Source: Bacillota bacterium (GTDB lineage: Bacteria; Bacillota; Clostridia; Lachnospirales; Lachnospiraceae). From it: DNA of 64,000 bases. The stretch covers positions 1 through 64,000 of the forward strand of contig JAEZRJ010000010.1 of the NCBI GenBank assembly GCA_023412855.1, read 5' to 3'. A model generated the notes under the pieces. It saw nothing but the letters and a program-made list of their open reading frames with translations, had not been told where the DNA came from and searched no databases. Numbering within the stretch: the first letter of the stretch is position 1; every line of letters begins with the position of its first letter. A program made the position numbers and the translations under genes. Positions 32,238 to 40,132 of the stretch are shown piece after piece.

Positions 32238-33248
32238 TTGAAAGAAAAAATGGAAGGCTTTGTGACGGCAGTACACAGGGACCGTTATGAAGTGCGTGTA
32301 GATGGTGAAGATTTTTATGCAAGATTAAAAACAGGAGTCTATTACTCGGAGGAAAGAGCGGAGGAGTTTCCCACAGTTGGAGATAATGTTGAATTAGTAT
32401 ATAACCCAATGGGAGACAGCCTGATTGTTAAAACAAAAAATAGAACATCTAAGTTTTCGAGAAAGGATCCGGATAACGGAAGAGGAGAGCAAATTATTGC
32501 TGCAAATTTTGATTATGTTTTTATTATGATGTCACTTAATTTTGACTTTAATCTTAAACGTCTGGAGAGATATATAACCGTTTCATGGCAAAGCGGGGCA
32601 CAGCCGGTCATTGTACTTACAAAGGCAGATATTGCAGAAGATTTGGAGCAGAAAGTGGAAATGGTCAGTCGGATAGCAATAGGTGCAGACATTCACCCGG
32701 TTAGTTCAATTACCGGTGGAGGAATGGAGCAGCTGAAAAAGTACTTTGAACCAGATAAGACAATTGTATTTTTGGGTTCCTCAGGAGTTGGAAAATCCAC
32801 CTTAACTAATTATTTGCTTGGAGAAGAAATTATGGAGATAGCGGGAATTAGAGAAGAGGACTCCAAAGGACATCATACGACAACCCATCGTCAATTATTT
32901 GTACTGAATAATGGCACAAAGATTATTGATACGCCGGGAATGCGGGAGCTGGGCATGTGGATTGTTGATGACGGAATGAAGCATAGCTTTTCTGATATTA
33001 CCAATCTGACCATGCAGTGTAAATACAGCGATTGTACGCATATGGGTGAACCATGCTGTGCGGTTGCAAGCGCGTTGGAAAACGGAACATTAACATATGC
33101 CAGGTGGAAAAACTATTTAAAGATTCAGAAAGAATCTAATTTTCAAGCAGTAAAAGAAAGCAGAAGTAAATCAAGAGAGATTAAAAAGACTAATAAGAAA
33201 ATGGTGAGGAATTCATCAAAAGTAAATAGCAGGAGGGAGGAATGGTAA
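32238..33248 (+). CDS. rsgA: Ribosome small-subunit-dependent GTPase
   Basis: RsgA (336 residues) is a circularly permuted GTPase acting in late 30S maturation. It has an N-terminal OB fold (GFVTAVHRDRYEVRVDG), the permuted G motifs in order G4 (VLTKADI), G1 (FLGSSGVGKSTL), G2/G3 (TTTHRQL and IDTPGMREL), and a C-terminal zinc site (CKYSDCTHMGEPCCAV). The last 30 residues are Lys/Arg/Ser-rich and probably touch rRNA. The start TTG 32238 has AGAGAGG at 8 bases; ATG 32250 is an alternative. The usual rsgA neighbours (prkC, rpe) are absent, so this may be a second, inducible RsgA. It is followed directly by two acetyltransferase genes. Confidence 0.9.
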   Translation: MKEKMEGFVTAVHRDRYEVRVDGEDFYARLKTGVYYSEERAEEFPTVGDNVELVYNPMGDSLIVKTKNRTSKFSRKDPDNGRGEQIIAANFDYVFIMMSLNFDFNLKRLERYITVSWQSGAQPVIVLTKADIAEDLEQKVEMVSRIAIGADIHPVSSITGGGMEQLKKYFEPDKTIVFLGSSGVGKSTLTNYLLGEEIMEIAGIREEDSKGHHTTTHRQLFVLNNGTKIIDTPGMRELGMWIVDDGMKHSFSDITNLTMQCKYSDCTHMGEPCCAVASALENGTLTYARWKNYLKIQKESNFQAVKESRSKSREIKKTNKKMVRNSSKVNSRREEW

Positions 33249-34238
33249 ATGTTGATTGAAAGAGTGAATGAAAAACATGTGGAAGAGGCGTTGGTATTAG
33301 CTTTAGAGGAATATAATGCGCAGCGCAATAAGACAAAAGAGTTACCGGAAATTGACTTTAAAAATCAGCTTAGTGAGTTGCTTTCAAATTTATTTCGAAA
33401 GGAATATGGAGTTGTCGCAAGAGAAGAAGGAAAAATAGTAGGATACTTGGCATTCGAAGGTCCATGGGATGGATTTTTTGGAAATTGTAAGGGCGCCTTT
33501 TCTCCGCTTGGAGGAAGTGCTTTTTCTGGAAGCAATAGAGGAAAGCTTTCATCACAATTATTAGCGGCGGCAACTGAAATATTGGTAAAAGAAGAGGAGG
33601 TTACGAGCTTTGCCTTAAGCCGATATGCAAATGATACAGAAGTAGGCAAATCGCTTGCGTTAAATGGTTTTGGAATACGATGCAGCGATTCTATTATGAA
33701 ATTGCAGGAATGTAAATCGAGAAAGCTTTATAATTCTAATATTACTTTTAGGGAACTTAGAAATGATGAAAAGATATTGATTCTTGATTTGAGGCTTGGA
33801 TTAACAAAGCATTTACTCGAACCCCCAGTCTATTTTCCGACACATATCGGGAATTATATGGAATGGTTTTCAAAAGAAAATATTCGTGTATTTGCGGCCG
33901 GCATTAATGGAGAGATAATAGGCTTTATTTCTACACAAGATGAAGGAGAGACATTTATCAGTGAAACTGCCTGTATGAAAAACATCTGCGGAGCTTTTGT
34001 AAAAAAAGAATTTCGAGGTAAGAATGTGGCGGATGATTTGTTATTTTATGTCTGCGGCGTATATGAGAGAGAAGGAACAGAATATCTTGGTGTGGATTGC
34101 GAGACTTTGAATCCAACGGCACTGCGTTTTTGGGGGAAACATTTTGATAACTATACCTATAGTTATCATCGTAGAATTGATGAAAGAGTTATTGGATATG
34201 ACTCTTATTTAGAAAAGGAGTGGTGGGGTATAAGATGA
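33249..34238 (+). CDS. GNAT acetyltransferase, two-domain
   Basis: A 329-residue protein with two GNAT-like halves. The N-terminal half has weak GNAT features (GVVAREEGKIVGYLAFEGPW); the C-terminal half has the acetyl-CoA loop in GAFVKKEFRGKNVADDLLFYVCGVYEREGTEYLGVDCETLNPTALRFW. The ATG directly abuts the rsgA stop, so it is in the rsgA operon. The substrate is unknown. GNAT enzymes of this architecture sometimes modify antibiotics or tRNA-bound groups, but no residue proves that here. Confidence 0.75.
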   Translation: MLIERVNEKHVEEALVLALEEYNAQRNKTKELPEIDFKNQLSELLSNLFRKEYGVVAREEGKIVGYLAFEGPWDGFFGNCKGAFSPLGGSAFSGSNRGKLSSQLLAAATEILVKEEEVTSFALSRYANDTEVGKSLALNGFGIRCSDSIMKLQECKSRKLYNSNITFRELRNDEKILILDLRLGLTKHLLEPPVYFPTHIGNYMEWFSKENIRVFAAGINGEIIGFISTQDEGETFISETACMKNICGAFVKKEFRGKNVADDLLFYVCGVYEREGTEYLGVDCETLNPTALRFWGKHFDNYTYSYHRRIDERVIGYDSYLEKEWWGIR

Positions 34239-34846
34239 AAAATTTAATGATAAGACAGGAAACCAGGGATGATTATTTTAATGCAGAATATATGACTAAG
34301 AAAGCCTTTTGGAATCTGCATCGCCCAGGATGTGATGAGCATTATCTCGTTCATTTGCTCAGAGGCAGTGAAGATTACATGGAAGAGCTAAGCAAAGTTG
34401 CGGAATTAGATGATAAAATCGTAGGAGGAATTTATTATTCCAAAGCCTATGTTCTGGATGGAGATAAGAAAGTGGATGTGCTGACCTTCGGACCGTTATG
34501 TGTAGATCCGGACTATCAAAACAAAGGTATCGGAGGGGCATTATTAGAGGCAACGATAAAAGAAGCAAGAGAAAGAGGGCATAAGGGAATTATTATTTTT
34601 GGTGAACCCGGATATTATCCAAGGCATGGATTTAAGACTTGTGACCAATTTGGAATTACCACGAAGGAAGGAAAGAATTTTGATGCGTTCATGGGGTATG
34701 AGATAGTGCCGGATGCTTTTCGTGAAATTCGTGGACAGTTTTATGAATCAGAAGTATTTGAACAATTATATGAGGACAGTGTGGAAGTGTTTGATAAGGA
34801 ATTTCCATATATGGAGAAATTAAAACTGCCGGGACAATGGTCGTGA
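34235..34846 (+). CDS. GNAT N-acetyltransferase
   Basis: A 203-residue GNAT protein of the YhbS type: LTFGPLCVDPDYQNKGIGGALLEATIKEARERGHKGIIIFGEPGYYPRHGF contains the Q/R-x-x-G-x-G/A acetyl-CoA loop. The ATG at 34235 overlaps the previous stop (ATGA), making it the third gene of the rsgA unit. An earlier GTG at 34220 is possible. The substrate is unknown. Confidence 0.85.
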   Translation: MKNLMIRQETRDDYFNAEYMTKKAFWNLHRPGCDEHYLVHLLRGSEDYMEELSKVAELDDKIVGGIYYSKAYVLDGDKKVDVLTFGPLCVDPDYQNKGIGGALLEATIKEARERGHKGIIIFGEPGYYPRHGFKTCDQFGITTKEGKNFDAFMGYEIVPDAFREIRGQFYESEVFEQLYEDSVEVFDKEFPYMEKLKLPGQWS

Positions 34847-34952
34847 AATGCGGCAGCAAATTGAGAAAAAGTAAAGATTTATTCCATACCGGGCTACTCG
34901 AAAGAAATCTGTGAAGGGTTCCATGCGGGGAATACAGGGGAGCTGGGAACTT

Positions 34953-34989
34953 TCAAAATCATGCATTGCTGAGAACGGAGTGAACAGTA
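34953..34989 (+). repeat. Extragenic repeat arm (GTGAACAGTAAC family)
   Basis: The stretch AATCATGC...ACGGAGTGAACAGTAAC closely resembles 46405-46440. The surrounding 34847-35134 has no gene. Confidence 0.45.
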
Positions 34990-35134
34990 ACAATAAAAGC
35001 GGTAATTTTGTGTGAAGCAGAATAATGACTTTGCAGATTTTACATGAATTGTAATAAAATAATGAAACAATTTGAAGAAGTGTGACATATAGGTGTCATA
35101 ATTCTCCTGCTATATTTGTTTTAACGGAGGGTAT

Positions 35135-36346
35135 ATGAACAGAGAAGTAATAATTTCAATGGAAGAAGCAAGGAGCTTTTTGGTAAACTACCATAATTTG
35201 AATCAGGCGAGAAATCTAAAAGGAATAGAGGGGGTGAAGCAGTGTTTCTGTCAAATGAAAAGCATACAATACGATCCGCTGGATGTTGTCGGGCGAAACG
35301 CAGATTTGGTCTTGCAGGCCCGGGTGAGCGGATATGAACCGGGTATGTTATATGAGCTTCTTTATCAAAGGCATGAATTGACTGACGGGTTCGATAAAGA
35401 AATGTGTATTTATCCAACGAATGAATTTCATGAATTTAAAAGAATAAGAGAAGCTTGTGGTGAAAGCGCAAAAAGAACTATGGCTTTCAGGGGGCAGTTG
35501 GAGGCATTGAACGTACTGGATGATGTGAGGGAACATGTGAAAAAGTACGGTCCGACCGGCAGTAAGGATATCTCGATAGGCGAAAGCAGAGGATGCCGCT
35601 GGGGGCATAGAAAGCTTTCCAGCGCCGCATTGGATTATCTTTATTGCATTGGGGAGCTAAGTGTCAGGGAAAAAAGAGGGGTTCAAAAGTATTATGATTT
35701 TACGGAAAATATAGTGCCAAAGGAGATACTGGAACAAGAAGAATCCAAAAGTGACAGAAAGTTTTTGGAATGGTATATCAAACGAAGGGTGCAAAGTGTA
35801 GGCTTGCTATGGAACAAAAGAGGGGGTGCATGGCAGGGCCATTTCTTATCCGATATGAAAATGCGGGAGGAGGTATTGAATTATTTGGTCCGCATCGGTG
35901 AATTGCAAATGGTCCTGATTGAAGGAATCGCTTCGCCATTTTACATGGCTTGCGAGGATGAAAAATTCTTCGATGTAAGTTTGGACAAGAAATATGTAAA
36001 GTTTTTAGCGCCCCTTGATAATATGCTGTGGGACCGGGAAATGATAAAGAGAATATTTGACTTTGATTATCGATGGGAAGTTTATACTCCGGTAGATAAA
36101 CGCAAATATGGATATTATGTTCTTCCGGTTTTATACGGGAACCAACTGATCGCAAGGTTTGAACCGGAAAGGCGTAAGAAAGATGAGCCGTTTTCTATCA
36201 AAAACTGGTGGTGGGAGAGCGGTATAACCATTACAGATGAATTGTTAGAGCAGATACAGCGTGCAATTGAGGACTTCGCAAGATATCTGTCTGTACAGTG
36301 TCTGGATACATACGAAAATGTTATTTTAAATAAGGAGAAATTATGA
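35135..36346 (+). CDS. YcaQ/AlkX-type winged-helix DNA glycosylase
   Basis: A 403-residue protein of the HTH_42 (AlkZ/YcaQ) family that unhooks interstrand DNA crosslinks and removes bulky alkylated bases. The conserved catalytic motif appears as QYDPLDVVGRNADLVLQAR near residue 48 (QxD-type), followed by FDKEMCIYPTNEF and the C-terminal LAPLDNMLWDREMIKRIFDFDYRWEVYTP and YYVLPVLYGNQLIARFEP blocks. Length is normal. TAACGGAGGG lies before ATG 35135. It overlaps ridA by 4 bases. Confidence 0.88.
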   Translation: MNREVIISMEEARSFLVNYHNLNQARNLKGIEGVKQCFCQMKSIQYDPLDVVGRNADLVLQARVSGYEPGMLYELLYQRHELTDGFDKEMCIYPTNEFHEFKRIREACGESAKRTMAFRGQLEALNVLDDVREHVKKYGPTGSKDISIGESRGCRWGHRKLSSAALDYLYCIGELSVREKRGVQKYYDFTENIVPKEILEQEESKSDRKFLEWYIKRRVQSVGLLWNKRGGAWQGHFLSDMKMREEVLNYLVRIGELQMVLIEGIASPFYMACEDEKFFDVSLDKKYVKFLAPLDNMLWDREMIKRIFDFDYRWEVYTPVDKRKYGYYVLPVLYGNQLIARFEPERRKKDEPFSIKNWWWESGITITDELLEQIQRAIEDFARYLSVQCLDTYENVILNKEKL

Positions 36347-36708
36347 GCAGTATTATGAGAACGGATGTTAATGAAGAGTATGCGTATTCTGGAATCGTGG
36401 AGGCCGGTGATTATGTATTTTTGAGTTTCTGTGTAGGAAATGTAGGCGGAACAATAGAAGAACAGATTCATGGGGCGCTCGATGATATGGAAAGACGCTT
36501 GAAAAAAGTAAATTTGTCATTACAGAATGTGGTAAAGGTGGATGTCCTGCTAAAGGATGCCTGGAATATCCCGATTATGGAAAAGATATTTAAGGAACGA
36601 TTCGACGGCATATATCCTGCGAGAAAAACGATACAGACAGAGTTTGCGCATGCGGGGGGGCCGGATGGGCTGCACGTTCAAATGGATGCGATTGCGTATA
36701 AAAAATAA
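36343..36708 (+). CDS. RidA-family protein
   Basis: A 121-residue RidA/YjgF-type protein. Family members hydrolyse reactive enamine/imine intermediates. Stretches that fit are GIVEAGDYVFLSFCVGNVGGTIEEQIHGALDDMERRLKK, VVKVDVLLKDAWNIPIMEKIFKERF and YPARKTIQTEF; the Arg in PARKT is where the substrate-binding Arg usually stands. The ATG overlaps the stop of the glycosylase gene (ATGA). A terminator follows. Confidence 0.85.
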   Translation: MSSIMRTDVNEEYAYSGIVEAGDYVFLSFCVGNVGGTIEEQIHGALDDMERRLKKVNLSLQNVVKVDVLLKDAWNIPIMEKIFKERFDGIYPARKTIQTEFAHAGGPDGLHVQMDAIAYKK

Positions 36709-36728
36709 GCTGTAGGGAATTGGGCATA

Positions 36729-36773
36729 GGACATTTTTCGGTGAAATAATTGCTGAAAAATGTCCATTTTTTA
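36729..36773 (+). terminator. Terminator after ridA
   Basis: GGACATTTTTC pairs perfectly with GAAAAATGTCC, followed by ATTTTTTA. Confidence 0.85.
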
Positions 36774-36810
36774 TGTAATAAGAAGGTGCCCCTATTATGT
36801 AAAAAATGAA

Positions 36811-36851
36811 TGTGCAGTTATGCGCGCGGAACAAAAGCTATGCTGCTGAAG
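36811..36851 (+). repeat. Extragenic repeat (GGAACAAAAGCT family), copy 1
   Basis: A stretch of about 40 bases around CGGAACAAAAGCTATGCTGC is closely repeated at 63034-63072. It lies between ridA and the TetR gene. Confidence 0.5.
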
Positions 36852-36917
36852 TATTTGGCTGCGAGAGTGTGAGAAGCAAGCTCATATAGTTGCTTTTATT
36901 ACAAAAAATAACCAATA

Positions 36918-36962
36918 TTGACAAATAGTGCCATCCTGATATAATGTAAGTAAGTGTTTACT
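36918..36962 (+). promoter_or_regulatory. Promoter and candidate operator of the TetR/che operon
   Basis: TTGACA, 16 bases, TATAAT (36940-36945). The palindrome AGTAAGTGTTTACT (36949-36962) covers the predicted start point and is a good candidate operator for autoregulation by the TetR-type protein. Confidence 0.7.
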
Positions 36963-36979
36963 ACGGTAGGTGAATGGCG

Positions 36980-37585
36980 ATGGAATTTAAACTGCACAGA
37001 AAAGAAAGTCTGATTATAACTGCGATTGATATTATTGATGATATGGGGATTCAGGGATTATCCACCAGAGAAATAGCCAAAAGAGAAGGAGTTTCCGAGG
37101 CTACCCTATTCCGCCATTATAGCAATAAGAAAGAGCTGTTAAAGGCTGTATTGGATTATTTTTGTAAATTTGACTATGATATCTTCCAATCGGCCAGATT
37201 AATGAAATTAAAACCGTGCGATTCCATACGGTTTTTTGTTAAATTATCTGTGGAGTATTACGAGAACTATCCTGCAATTACTTCCATTATGCAGGTGTTT
37301 GAAGCGATTCGCTATGACACTGAGCTGGAGGACAAGATAAAAGAAATTATGAATAACCGCATCGGTTTTATGAAACAGTTGATAGAGGAAGCAAAAGAGG
37401 AAGGGGAGTTAAGCAAAAGTATTAATAGTGAGGATTTGGCGGACTTGATATCCGGTTTATGCAGAGAGATATGCTTGAAATGGAGAATAAACGGCAGGAA
37501 TTTTTCTTTGAAGGAAAGAACAATGGAGACGTTGGATATGGTGCTGAACAGCCTTTTTTTGGAAGTTGATAAATCAGAAGTTTAG
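36980..37585 (+). CDS. TetR/AcrR-family regulator
   Basis: A 201-residue regulator. The N-terminal HTH is clear (SLIITAIDIIDDMGIQGLSTREIAKREGVSEATLFRHYSNKKELLKAVLDYF); the C-terminal helical domain (about residues 60-195) binds an unknown ligand or partner. ATG 36980 has AGGTG at 9 bases; an ATG at 36974 is closer. It is the first gene before cheY, only about 40 bases away, with no terminator between, so it probably controls the chemosensory operon. Confidence 0.88.
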   Translation: MEFKLHRKESLIITAIDIIDDMGIQGLSTREIAKREGVSEATLFRHYSNKKELLKAVLDYFCKFDYDIFQSARLMKLKPCDSIRFFVKLSVEYYENYPAITSIMQVFEAIRYDTELEDKIKEIMNNRIGFMKQLIEEAKEEGELSKSINSEDLADLISGLCREICLKWRINGRNFSLKERTMETLDMVLNSLFLEVDKSEV

Positions 37586-37624
37586 GAACATCGCAAAGGG
37601 CTGTCAGAAATTGGAGGTCATGGG

Positions 37625-37987
37625 ATGAAAAAAGTACTTATTGTAGATGATGCGGCTTTTATGAGGCTGACAATCAAGGAATTGCTGGGAAAAATTGATT
37701 CTATAGAATTTGCGGAGGCACAAAATGGAATTGAAGCGGTAAGCAAATATATTGAGATAAAGCCGGATGTGGTAACGATGGACATTACTATGCCTGATAT
37801 GACAGGATTAGAAGCGCTTAAGCTGATCCGGAAAGCAGATCCGCAGGCGAAAGTAGTAATGGTATCGGCCATGGGGCAGGAAAGCATGGTAAAGGAAGCG
37901 GTGCTGAACGGGGCGAGAACTTTTATAGTGAAACCCTTCAAGGAAGAACATGTGATAGGTACTATAAAAAAATTGCTCGAAATCTAA
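37625..37987 (+). CDS. cheY: Chemotaxis response regulator CheY
   Basis: A 120-residue single-domain receiver. Key residues: DD in LIVDDAAFMRL, phospho-acceptor Asp in VTMDITMPDMTGLEAL, Thr/Ser in VMVSAMGQ, Lys in FIVKPFKEE. This is the CheY form typical of Firmicutes. GGAGG lies 8 bases before the ATG. It is first in the order cheY-cheA-hybrid kinase-receiver-cheW-mcp-cheR-cheB. Confidence 0.92.
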   Translation: MKKVLIVDDAAFMRLTIKELLGKIDSIEFAEAQNGIEAVSKYIEIKPDVVTMDITMPDMTGLEALKLIRKADPQAKVVMVSAMGQESMVKEAVLNGARTFIVKPFKEEHVIGTIKKLLEI

Positions 37988-38011
37988 GAAACAGATGAGG
38001 GAGGTATAGGA

Positions 38012-40084
38012 ATGTCGGATCAATTTACCAATGAACCCATGCTGGATATGTATATTTTTGAGACTTCGCAGTTAATCGAACAGTTGGAGCAGTCGATATT
38101 AAGCAGTGAGAAGGAAAGTTGCTTTACTCCTGCTGCAATCAATGAAATCTTTCGCATTATGCATACGATAAAAGGATCTTCTGCTATTATGATGTTTCAT
38201 AATATTTCGACGCTTGCGCATACCATGGAAGATATGTTCTATTTTTTACGGGAAGAAAAGCCACAGAAGGTGGACTGCTCTTCCCTTTCTGATTTTGTAT
38301 TGGACGGAGTCGATTTCATTAAGGTGGAAGTGGAGAAAATTAAAAATGGAGATGAGCCTGACGGGGATGCGGCTATCTTAATTGAAAATCTGAACCTTTT
38401 TCTATCGGATCTGAAAAAGGAAAATGAGATTGCCGATTCCGATAAGAAAGAGAAAAATATTCCCAAAAAACCTCAGCAGTATTACATTTCTCAGGAAAAG
38501 GTTCCTGTAACAGAATATAAATACAGATTTAAGGCCCGGATTTATTTTGAAGAGGGCTGCGAAATGGAAAATATCCGGGCGTATACTATCTTGCATAATA
38601 TAAAAGATTATACGGAAGAGTTTTATACGGTTCCCGAGGATGTTATCGATGCCGATGACAGTGCCGAAATCATACGGCAGGACGGTTTTTCCATATATTT
38701 TAAAACTAATCATACTTATGAGCAAATGAATGAATTCTTTCAGCAGACCATATTCTTAAAGTCCTTGGAATTGATACCGATGGAGACAGAAGAAGAGTAT
38801 GGAGAATATAAAGCCCAAAAGCGAGATACGATCAGAGATAGCTTCGTTAAGGAAATCTCTTCCGGTTATGGCAGTGCACCCGGCAAGGAAGCGGACAAAG
38901 TAAGTCATTCCTCGGCGGTACAGAATATTATAAGCGTCAGTGTTGCAAAGCTGGATAAGCTTATGGATATTGTGGGTGAGATGGTAATTGCCGAAGCTAT
39001 GGTAACACAGAATCCTGATCTGCAGGGATTGGTGCTGGATAATTTTCAGAAAGCGGCCGGACAGTTGAATAAGATCACCAGCGAGCTGCAGGATACTGTA
39101 ATGTCAATCCGTATGGTGCCTTTATCGCCTACCTTTCAGAAAATGCATCGCATTGTCAGAGACATGTGCAAACAGCTTAATAAGGAAGTTGACCTTAAGA
39201 TCATGGGGGAAGAGACAGAGGTAGACAAAAATATCATTGAACATATTTCCGATCCTCTGATGCATTTAGTGAGAAATGCCTTAGATCATGGAATTGAGCC
39301 TTCAGAAGAAAGAAGGCAGGCAGGGAAAGACAAAGCCGGTACAGTCATTCTGGAAGCAAAGAACTCGGGGAGCGATGTACTTATTATCGTACAGGATGAC
39401 GGAAAGGGACTGGATAGAGAGAAAATCCTTAAAAAGGCGAAGGAAAATAATCTGCTGTATAAAAAAGAAGAAGATATGACAGAGCAGGAAATTTTCAATA
39501 TGATCCTGGCTCCGGGATTTTCGACGAAGGAAAGTGTTTCCGAGTTTTCGGGCCGCGGAGTCGGTATGGATGTGGTGAACAGGAATATTGAAACAATTGG
39601 AGGCACGTTATCGGTAAACAGCATTTCCGGAAAAGGGACGACCATTACCCTCGCAATTCCGTTAACCTTAGCCATTATAGATGGTATGAATATCAAGGTG
39701 GGGAGATCTTCTTATACCATACCTACGATATCCATAAAGGAATCTTTAAGGCCGGATGAAAAAGATATTATTATTGATCCGGAAGGGAATGAAATGTTGA
39801 TGATCAGAGGGCAGTGTTTTCCAATTTTGAGGCTTCATGAAAGCTACAAGGTAGAAACTGCCGTTACGCAGTTCAAAGAAGGAATCATGATCGTAGTGGA
39901 ACAGGATGGCCGGACAATATGTATCTTTGCCGATGAATTGCTGGGGCAGCAGCAGGTAGTTGTTAAGAGCTTGCCGGTATATATACAAAAAATGCGGAAA
40001 ATCAAAGGTCTTGCAGGATGTACTCTGCTGGGAGACGGAAGCATAAGTCTGATATTGGATGTGGCCGGGCTAGTCAATTTTTAG
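38012..40084 (+). CDS. cheA: Chemotaxis histidine kinase CheA
   Basis: A 690-residue CheA. An N-terminal Hpt domain holds the phosphorylated His in IMHTIKGSSAIMMF (about residue 51). A P2-like region follows (residues about 165-275), then the dimerisation domain (VSVAKLDKLMDIVGEMVIAEAMV), the ATPase with HLVRNALDHGIE (N), DDGKGLD (G1), PGFST (F) and GRGVGMDVV (G2), and a C-terminal CheW-like domain. It would phosphorylate the CheY and CheB in the same operon. AGGGAGG precedes the ATG. Confidence 0.95.
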   Translation: MSDQFTNEPMLDMYIFETSQLIEQLEQSILSSEKESCFTPAAINEIFRIMHTIKGSSAIMMFHNISTLAHTMEDMFYFLREEKPQKVDCSSLSDFVLDGVDFIKVEVEKIKNGDEPDGDAAILIENLNLFLSDLKKENEIADSDKKEKNIPKKPQQYYISQEKVPVTEYKYRFKARIYFEEGCEMENIRAYTILHNIKDYTEEFYTVPEDVIDADDSAEIIRQDGFSIYFKTNHTYEQMNEFFQQTIFLKSLELIPMETEEEYGEYKAQKRDTIRDSFVKEISSGYGSAPGKEADKVSHSSAVQNIISVSVAKLDKLMDIVGEMVIAEAMVTQNPDLQGLVLDNFQKAAGQLNKITSELQDTVMSIRMVPLSPTFQKMHRIVRDMCKQLNKEVDLKIMGEETEVDKNIIEHISDPLMHLVRNALDHGIEPSEERRQAGKDKAGTVILEAKNSGSDVLIIVQDDGKGLDREKILKKAKENNLLYKKEEDMTEQEIFNMILAPGFSTKESVSEFSGRGVGMDVVNRNIETIGGTLSVNSISGKGTTITLAIPLTLAIIDGMNIKVGRSSYTIPTISIKESLRPDEKDIIIDPEGNEMLMIRGQCFPILRLHESYKVETAVTQFKEGIMIVVEQDGRTICIFADELLGQQQVVVKSLPVYIQKMRKIKGLAGCTLLGDGSISLILDVAGLVNF

Positions 40085-40132
40085 GATTTGGAACGGTGAA
40101 GTTACCGTACGATTTTCAGGAATGAGGTGTTT

